Assembly: GCA_035647075.1 (NCBI GenBank)
Contig: DASROF010000150.1
Location: 1 to 21,856 of the forward strand
Length of the DNA: 21,856 nucleotides
Direction: 5' to 3'
DNA from: Gp6-AA40 sp035647075
Lineage (GTDB): Bacteria; Acidobacteriota; Vicinamibacteria; Vicinamibacterales; UBA2999
A program made the position numbers and the translations under genes. How positions within the stretch are numbered: position 1 is the stretch's first letter; every line of letters starts with the position of its first letter. This document shows positions 17,482-21,856 of this stretch, one piece after another. The notes beneath the pieces are model-generated. The model saw nothing but the letters and a program-made list of their open reading frames with translations, ran no database searches and was not told where the DNA came from.

Positions 17482-18150
17482 TCAGGAAGATCCGCGGCGC
17501 AGGCGCCGCGTGCGAGCCGCGTTGTCCGACATCGTCCTGAACGTCAGCTTCAGCGAGCCGACTCGAACGATATCGCCGTCTTGTAACGCGGTCGCCGACT
17601 TGAGGGGCACACGGTTCAGAAAGGTTCCGTTCGTGCTCTCGAGATCCTGGACCCGCGCAACCGCATCGTCCACGCTGATCAAGGCGTGACGTCGCGACAC
17701 GCTTTCATCGTCCAGCCACACGGTGCTGCGCGGATCGCGACCGATGATGTTGTCTCCGGTAGACAGCGCAAACGAGCGATCCTTCCACGAGAGCCAGCAG
17801 CGCGATCCGGGTCGCCCGACGGCAGCCGTCTCGCCATCGGCGACGTCGACAGCCTGTGCACAGAACGCGTAGCCAACGCCGTGCACGGTCCGGATAAACC
17901 GCGGCGCCTGCCGGTCGTCGCCCAGCGCCTTCCGGATTTCTCCAATCACCACATTGAGATTGGCCTCGACCACGAACGTGTCCGGCCAGATGGTGGCCAG
18001 CAGGTCGTTCTTCGACAGCACGTCCGGCCGGCGCACCAGGAGCGCACACAGCAGGTCGAACGCCTTGGGCGAGAGCCTGATATCGCGGCCGGCCCGGGAC
18101 AGCTGCCGGGCGTCTGAATCGAGGAGAAAGTCGCCGAACCTGACGGTCAC
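17482..18150 (-). CDS. Winged-helix DNA-binding domain fused to an FHA phosphothreonine-binding domain
   Basis: A 222-residue protein. Residues 1-97 are an OmpR/PhoB-type winged helix: VRFGDFLLDSDARQL, LSPKAFDLLCALLVRRPDVL, recognition-helix region VEANLNVVIGEIRKALGD, and wing FIRTVHGVGYAF. Residues about 115-205 are an FHA domain with the binding signature GRD (137-139), SRRH (152-155) and STNGT (172-176). FHA domains bind phosphothreonine peptides, so this should be a transcription factor controlled by a Ser/Thr kinase. Mycobacterial EmbR is a known precedent, although it carries an extra BTAD domain. There is no receiver domain. The tail RTRRLRRG is basic. GTG 18150 is chosen because MTVRFGDFLLDS begins the wHTH fold; TTG 18174 is possible. 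It is divergent from the FHA-PP2C-kinase operon across only 72 bp. The longer upstream frame is a shadow of that operon. Confidence 0.87.
   Translation of the reverse strand: MTVRFGDFLLDSDARQLSRAGRDIRLSPKAFDLLCALLVRRPDVLSKNDLLATIWPDTFVVEANLNVVIGEIRKALGDDRQAPRFIRTVHGVGYAFCAQAVDVADGETAAVGRPGSRCWLSWKDRSFALSTGDNIIGRDPRSTVWLDDESVSRRHALISVDDAVARVQDLESTNGTFLNRVPLKSATALQDGDIVRVGSLKLTFRTMSDNAARTRRLRRGSS
17493..17510. repeat. GC-rich perfect palindrome in the end of the wHTH-FHA gene
   Basis: CGCGGCGC-AG-GCGCCGCG has 8-bp arms and a 2-bp centre. It encodes part of the arginine-rich tail of the wHTH-FHA protein and lies at the convergent junction with the Ig-like gene. It may slow polymerase from either side. 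There is no T-tract. Confidence 0.4.
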
Positions 18151-18222
18151 AGGTGTTTGGAAATCCTTTGGCAATTCCTTAAGACTCCGCGCTCGGATCG
18201 GATCAATTCTCTCCGGAGAGAC
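18151..18222. promoter_or_regulatory. Divergent promoter region of the phospho-signalling locus
   Basis: These 72 bases lie between the start of the wHTH-FHA gene (minus) and that of the FHA operon (plus), so both promoters must be here or inside the genes. A plus-strand candidate is TTGGAA (18157-18162), 17 bases, TAAGAC (18180-18185). On the minus strand, TTGATC is followed 17 bases later by CTTAAG. Both -10 boxes are poor. This is the natural place for the wHTH-FHA protein to bind. Confidence 0.35.
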
Positions 18223-19134
18223 ATGGTAACCAACGACAGCATGGCGACGACAGGCAATCGACGCCGGCCCGCCCGCGACCTGATCGCCGCCGTGGTCGAG
18301 AACATGCGGCGAAATCTGGAGACTCTCAGGTACTCCACGCTGGCGCCGAGCCGCTACATGGTGTACCTCCATCCCTCCGAGTTCGCGCGCCTCGAGGGCA
18401 TCATTCCGATTCTGCAGGACGAAACGATTCGTGCGCTCCGGGAAGAGCTGCAGCAGTTGAACAGCCCGACCGGCGTGAGGCGGTTCAGCGGTCGTCTGTT
18501 TGGCGGTGTCCCGCCGAGAGTGCAAACGGCGGCGGGAGAATGGCAGGTCGAGTTCCTTGCCGATCCCGACGGCGACCTCGCCGAGGGCGATATTCTCATC
18601 GACTCCGAGCTGCAGCTGCCAGCGGAGCCGGAACTCGGGGTTGGCGAGCGTACTCGCCGCATCACGACATCGCATACGGCGCAGAACATCACCACCACGC
18701 AAGAGCGCACGGTACGGACGCGGGAGGCGTTGGCGCCACGGCCCTTTGCGAAGATCGCCTGGGAAGATCAGTCGGGTCAGCACACCTACGACATGGCGAC
18801 AGATGCCGTGACGATCGGCCGGGGTGGCAGCGCCTCTCATGTTGATGTGAAGATCATGTCGTCGGTCGATGTCTCGCGCGAACATGCGCGGATCCGTCGT
18901 GATGCCGCCACCGGGCAGTTCTTCCTCACCGACTTGAGCAGCTTCGGAACGACGCTGAATCAGCGTCACGTGCCGTGCGGGTTCGAAGAGGTGGACGGCG
19001 TCAAGCGCGAGAATGGCGCCGAAACGCAGGTGCCAGATGGCGCGCGTATCGGCCTGGCCGAGACGGTGTTCCTCGATTTCACGATCGTGGATGCTCTGGC
19101 CGAGGGTCCGGCTAAAGCCGGACACTACAGATGA
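18223..19134 (+). CDS. FhaA-like FHA domain protein
   Basis: A 303-residue cytosolic protein. Residues about 12-110 (LIAAVVENMRRNLETLRYS, APSRYMVYLHPSEFARLEGI, LREELQQLNS) resemble the N-terminal domain of mycobacterial FhaA (DUF3662/FhaA_N). A variable linker rich in Thr (TTSHTAQNITTTQERTVRTR) may be a phosphorylation target. The C-terminal FHA domain has GRG (199-201), SREH (218-221) and SFGTTLN (240-246), which differs from the common SxNGT by having Phe-Gly-Thr-Thr. The domain ends near FLDFTIVDAL; the last residues (GPAKAGHYR) are encoded by a REP-like palindrome. ATG 18223 follows GGAGAG at 18215-18220; ATG 18241 is an alternative. Its stop overlaps the next small gene (ATGA, 19131-19134). 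Confidence 0.85.
   Translation: MVTNDSMATTGNRRRPARDLIAAVVENMRRNLETLRYSTLAPSRYMVYLHPSEFARLEGIIPILQDETIRALREELQQLNSPTGVRRFSGRLFGGVPPRVQTAAGEWQVEFLADPDGDLAEGDILIDSELQLPAEPELGVGERTRRITTSHTAQNITTTQERTVRTREALAPRPFAKIAWEDQSGQHTYDMATDAVTIGRGGSASHVDVKIMSSVDVSREHARIRRDAATGQFFLTDLSSFGTTLNQRHVPCGFEEVDGVKRENGAETQVPDGARIGLAETVFLDFTIVDALAEGPAKAGHYR
19106..19123. repeat. REP-like palindrome GTCCGGCT-AA-AGCCGGAC
   Basis: An 18-bp element with perfect 8-bp arms and a 2-bp centre, in the last codons of the FHA gene. From memory, this sequence and its translations (PAKAGHYR and, on other frames, VRLKPDTT) recur in many Vicinamibacteria genomes as a dispersed repeat. I cannot check this here. Only one copy occurs in this window. 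Confidence 0.6.
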
Positions 19135-19226
19135 CAATCCTGCTGTGGGCGCGATTCCTTCTCCTGGCCTCCTTGGTCGGTCTCGTGGCGTTGTACCTGA
19201 TGGCGGAGATGCCGCATCGTGAGTAG
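19131..19226 (+). CDS. 31-residue single-transmembrane microprotein
   Basis: ATG 19131 overlaps the FHA stop (ATGA), and the TAG at 19224-19226 lies 8 bases inside the following PP2C gene. The peptide starts MTILLWARFLLLASLVGLVA, continues LYLMAEMPHRE and is one hydrophobic helix of about 22 residues (residues 3-25), with a short charged C-terminus. There is no separate ribosome site, so translation would depend on coupling to the FHA gene. Overlap on both sides within one operon, and clean membrane-helix composition, favour a real gene over chance. It could anchor or modulate the FHA protein, phosphatase or kinase at the membrane (inference). The start lies only a few bases after the REP-like palindrome, so its origin may be tied to that insertion. 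Confidence 0.55.
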   Translation: MTILLWARFLLLASLVGLVALYLMAEMPHRE

Positions 19227-20883
19227 CGTCGGTTCCGCAGTGGCACGCGATCACGGAGGGCCGAATCGACGTGTCCTGCTGGCGGCCGGTCATACCGACG
19301 CCGGCCGGCAGCGCGAGGTCAACGAGGACCGCCTTCTCTGCAATCCCGAACAGGGCGCATTCGTGGTCATTGACGGTGTCGGCGGCCAGGCGGCGGGAGG
19401 CAGGGCGGCAGACATCGCGTTGTCGCTGGTGAAAGAGGCCCTCACCCGTGAAGCCGGGTCGAACGCCGATCGCATCCGCGTGGCCATCACGGACGCCAAC
19501 AACGAGATCTATCGCTCGGCTGCGACACGCGCGGAGTGGGACGGCATGGCCTGTGTCCTGACGATGGCGCTGGTCAGCAACGGCACGGTGACGGTGGGGC
19601 ACGTCGGAGACACGCGGCTCTACAAGTTGCGTGCGAACCGGATCGACAAGCTGACTCGTGATCACTCTCCGGTCGGAGAACGCGAGGACGCAAACGAGAT
19701 CACGGAACGGCAGGCGATGCGCCATCCGCGGCGCAACGAGGTCTACCGCGACGTCGGCTCCGAATTCCACGATCGCCGCGACCACGATTTCATCGACATT
19801 CGCGAGGTGCCCTTCGAAGCCGACGCCGCGCTCCTTCTGTGCAGTGACGGACTGACCGATCTCGTCGACTCCGTCACAATCGCCAGAACGGTGAGCCAGT
19901 GTGCCGGCGACCCGGATTCCGTCGTCCGCGAGCTGATCGCTGCCGCCAACGCCGCCGGCGGGAAAGACAACGTCACGGTTGTCTACGCGGAAGGCGAAGC
20001 GTTTGCTGCCAGCAACTACGGACGCGGGCAGATCGAGTCGCATTCGGCGGGAACCGCGCGCGACACCGTGAAGCGAAGCGCAGACGGCAGACCCCCGTCG
20101 CGTCGTGTGTTGCGGTTCGGCGCCATCGGGCTGGCCATCGGCATTGCGGCGATCGCCGCGCTGTGGGGCGGCGGGTGGTTGACGCTCGATGACCTTCGCA
20201 CCTGGATGACTCCCGAGTCGGTTCAGGCGCCGGTGCGTCGAACCGTCGGCGCTGGCGAGTCCATCGCGGCCGCGATGCGTGATGCACCTACCGGGTCGGA
20301 GATCCTCGTCGAGCCGGGCGAATACCGCGAGCAGATCGCCCTGGTGAACGGTGTTCGGCTCGTCAGTCGAGTGCCCGGCGGCGCGACGATCCGGCTACCA
20401 GCGGCAGTGCACGACGCCGCGGATGTGGCGGCGGTGGTGGCCCGGAACGTCACTGGCGCCGAACTCGTCAATTTCAGAGTCAGTGGCGACTCGACGACGC
20501 CGCTTCCCGTCGGCATCTTTGTCCAGGACTCAACGGTCTCGTTCGTCAACATCGAAGTCACGGGCGCCACGCGGACTGCGGTTGAGTTCGCGGGAGGAGG
20601 CGCCTCGACGATGATCGCGAGCGACATCCACGACAACTCCGGATCCGCCCTCATCGTTCGCGACGGCGGTCAGCCCCACGTCTCCCACAGCATGTTCGCC
20701 CGCAACGGGCGGCCCGATCGCAGCGCGCCGTTTGTGATTCAGCGCGCGACGCCGACCTTTGCCAAGAACGTGTTCGTGGGCGTGACGAGCGAGTCGTTCG
20801 TGGGTTTCGACAGCGCTTCGAAGGGAGAGCTGACCCGCGAGAACTGGTTCGTGTCAGCCGAACTGCCGTCACTACGACGATGA
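19219..20883 (+). CDS. Membrane-anchored PP2C Ser/Thr phosphatase with extracytoplasmic beta-helix domain
   Basis: A 554-residue three-part protein. Residues 19-255 are a PP2C (PPM) phosphatase with all metal-binding aspartates: REVNEDRLL (Asp37), VIDGVGG (Asp52), HVGDTRLYKL, LLCSDGLTDLVD (Asp210) and GGKDNVTVVYAEGE (Asp250). It would remove phosphate from Ser/Thr targets of the adjacent kinase. Residues 297-322 (VLRFGAIGLAIGIAAIAALW and on) form one transmembrane helix. Residues about 360-554 show short repeated strands such as GVRLVSRVPGGATIRL, GAELVNFRVSG, STVSFVNIEVTGA, SDIHDNSGSALIVRDGGQP and HSMFARN, typical of a right-handed parallel beta-helix, placed outside the membrane. Such an outer domain on a PP2C is unusual and may sense cell-wall or glycan ligands. 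The start is GTG 19219, overlapping the small membrane gene by 8 bases; the stop overlaps the kinase start (ATGA at 20880-20883). Confidence 0.9.
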   Translation: MSSVGSAVARDHGGPNRRVLLAAGHTDAGRQREVNEDRLLCNPEQGAFVVIDGVGGQAAGGRAADIALSLVKEALTREAGSNADRIRVAITDANNEIYRSAATRAEWDGMACVLTMALVSNGTVTVGHVGDTRLYKLRANRIDKLTRDHSPVGEREDANEITERQAMRHPRRNEVYRDVGSEFHDRRDHDFIDIREVPFEADAALLLCSDGLTDLVDSVTIARTVSQCAGDPDSVVRELIAAANAAGGKDNVTVVYAEGEAFAASNYGRGQIESHSAGTARDTVKRSADGRPPSRRVLRFGAIGLAIGIAAIAALWGGGWLTLDDLRTWMTPESVQAPVRRTVGAGESIAAAMRDAPTGSEILVEPGEYREQIALVNGVRLVSRVPGGATIRLPAAVHDAADVAAVVARNVTGAELVNFRVSGDSTTPLPVGIFVQDSTVSFVNIEVTGATRTAVEFAGGGASTMIASDIHDNSGSALIVRDGGQPHVSHSMFARNGRPDRSAPFVIQRATPTFAKNVFVGVTSESFVGFDSASKGELTRENWFVSAELPSLRR

Positions 20884-21856
20884 CCACCGTGTTCAAACAA
20901 GTCGGTCCGTACCAAATCCTCAGGCAGATCGGCCACGGCGGGATGGCCGTGGTCTTTCTGGCGACCGATAGCCGCGACGATCGCCAGGTTGCGCTGAAGC
21001 TCGTTCAGCGCGGGAGCGACCGGGAGACGCGCGAGATCGTCGAGGCGGAGCAGTTTGGCGCCGAGCTCCAGAAGCGATTCGGCGAGCGTGGCTCTCACGT
21101 GCCGGTCGTCTATGAGTACGGAATCGACGAAGACTCCGGCTACTTCTACGTCGCCATGGAGTATCTGGACGGAGAGAACCTGTCCGAACTGATCGCGCAC
21201 GGCCCGCTCGAGCCTGAGCGTGCCGCGACGATTGCTGGTGAGCTCGCACGCTTCCTCGAAGATGCCCACGCGTTCGAAGCGGTCGTCAACGGCCGCAACC
21301 TGCAGTCGCTGCTGCATCTGGATCTGAAACCGAGGAACGTGCGAATCACCTCGGCGAAGCAGGTGAAGGTGCTCGACTTCGGCACGGCGAAAGGGCTCTC
21401 GCTGAGCCGGAAGGTGACGCGCAACGACTTTGGCAGCGTGGCGTACCTGTCCCCCGAGCGACTCGAGACCGGCGAGGTCGATGCGCGGGCCGATTTGTGG
21501 GCGCTTGGCGTCGTCATCTACGAGATGCTTCGCGGCGCTCCTCCGTTTCAGGCGGAGGATACCCGGCGTCTCGAGCGCCTGATTCTCTCGAGACGCCCGC
21601 CGCCGACCCTTGCAGACGGCTGCCCGGCTGGTCTCGCGGCCATCGTGGCAAAGATGCTGGACCCTCGCCAGGTCGAACGCTATGCCACCGCGGGCGAGAT
21701 CCGCGCCGACATCGATCGATTCCGCGCCGGGCTCCGGACGATCGCTGAGGATCAGGGCTGGCCCGAATGCGCGTTCGACGACGCTGCGACCCGACGGACG
21801 TCGCCGGCCGTGACCGCGCGCACGCACGGTGGGGACGAAGAGCGAACCCGCAGGAC
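20880..21856 (+). CDS. Ser/Thr protein kinase (Hanks type), 3' end outside window
   Basis: ATG 20880 overlaps the PP2C stop, and the frame runs open to the window end (325 codons so far). Residues 11-275 are a eukaryote-like kinase domain: glycine loop IGHGGMAVVF (17-26), ATP-binding Lys40 in VALKLV, catalytic loop LLHLDLKPRNV (Asp148, Lys150, Asn153), DFGTAK (Asp166) and SPERL (Glu193). The residue before the catalytic Asp is Leu, not Arg (HLD instead of HRD), so it is a non-RD kinase and may not rely on activation-loop phosphorylation. A short insertion, FEAVVNGRNLQSL, precedes the catalytic loop. After residue 285 begins a low-complexity juxtamembrane-like linker rich in Thr, Arg and Asp. 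Whether a transmembrane helix and sensor follow is not visible. With the PP2C and the two FHA proteins it forms one phosphothreonine signalling locus. Confidence 0.93.
   Translation, partial: MTTVFKQVGPYQILRQIGHGGMAVVFLATDSRDDRQVALKLVQRGSDRETREIVEAEQFGAELQKRFGERGSHVPVVYEYGIDEDSGYFYVAMEYLDGENLSELIAHGPLEPERAATIAGELARFLEDAHAFEAVVNGRNLQSLLHLDLKPRNVRITSAKQVKVLDFGTAKGLSLSRKVTRNDFGSVAYLSPERLETGEVDARADLWALGVVIYEMLRGAPPFQAEDTRRLERLILSRRPPPTLADGCPAGLAAIVAKMLDPRQVERYATAGEIRADIDRFRAGLRTIAEDQGWPECAFDDAATRRTSPAVTARTHGGDEERTRR

Noticed and set aside
18151..20043. Extension of the wHTH-FHA frame far upstream on the minus strand (853 codons in total)
   Set aside because: The added part is antisense to the FHA and PP2C genes and is low-quality sequence; the domain-based start is GTG 18150.

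Overview
The window is a stretch of a GC-rich bacterial chromosome with long genes and many stop/start overlaps. It carries 17 protein-coding genes I can support, two of them cut by the window ends. I see no tRNA, rRNA, CRISPR array, transposase or phage gene. The gene content (type III glutamine synthetase, HEAT/DUF349 protein, eukaryote-like Ser/Thr kinase signalling, secreted cytochrome c/copper proteins) and a short GTCCGGCT-AA-AGCCGGAC palindrome that I recall as very common in Vicinamibacteria suggest Acidobacteriota, probably class Vicinamibacteria. That placement is an inference, not a database result.

Left part (1-9776), mostly housekeeping. The end of glutamine synthetase III is closed by a strong terminator. 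A large HEAT/DUF349 protein and a secreted beta-propeller follow on the + strand. On the - strand, arginine decarboxylase (speA) is followed 2 nt later by an aminoglycoside-phosphotransferase-fold kinase, whose end overlaps the propeller gene convergently. Divergent from speA are an acyl-CoA thioesterase and threonine synthase (ATGA overlap).

Middle (9798-17457). Oligoendopeptidase F comes first, then an ArsR-type regulator fused to a SAM methyltransferase, then S-adenosylhomocysteine hydrolase (ahcY). The last two look like a methyl-cycle control unit: a promoter and an inverted repeat sit at the start of the regulator. The spaces after pepF, after the regulator and after ahcY each hold a different array of about 7-bp repeats. 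The second is a nine-heptad palindrome and the third brackets a perfect intrinsic terminator. Next come a small lipoprotein and a two-gene unit: a secreted c-type cytochrome fused to a module that has every copper ligand position of the PHM/DBH monooxygenase family, and a secreted Ig-like partner.

Right part (17482-21856), a phosphothreonine signalling locus. A winged-helix/FHA fusion (a DNA-binding protein with a phosphothreonine reader) is divergent from a tightly overlapping operon. That operon encodes a FhaA-like FHA protein, a 31-residue single-helix membrane peptide, a PP2C phosphatase with a transmembrane helix and an outer beta-helix domain, and a Ser/Thr kinase that runs off the window. 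The pieces suggest an envelope-sensing kinase/phosphatase pair whose output could be read directly by a transcription factor. This locus, the heptad arrays and the cytochrome-PHM fusion are the most interesting parts of the window.
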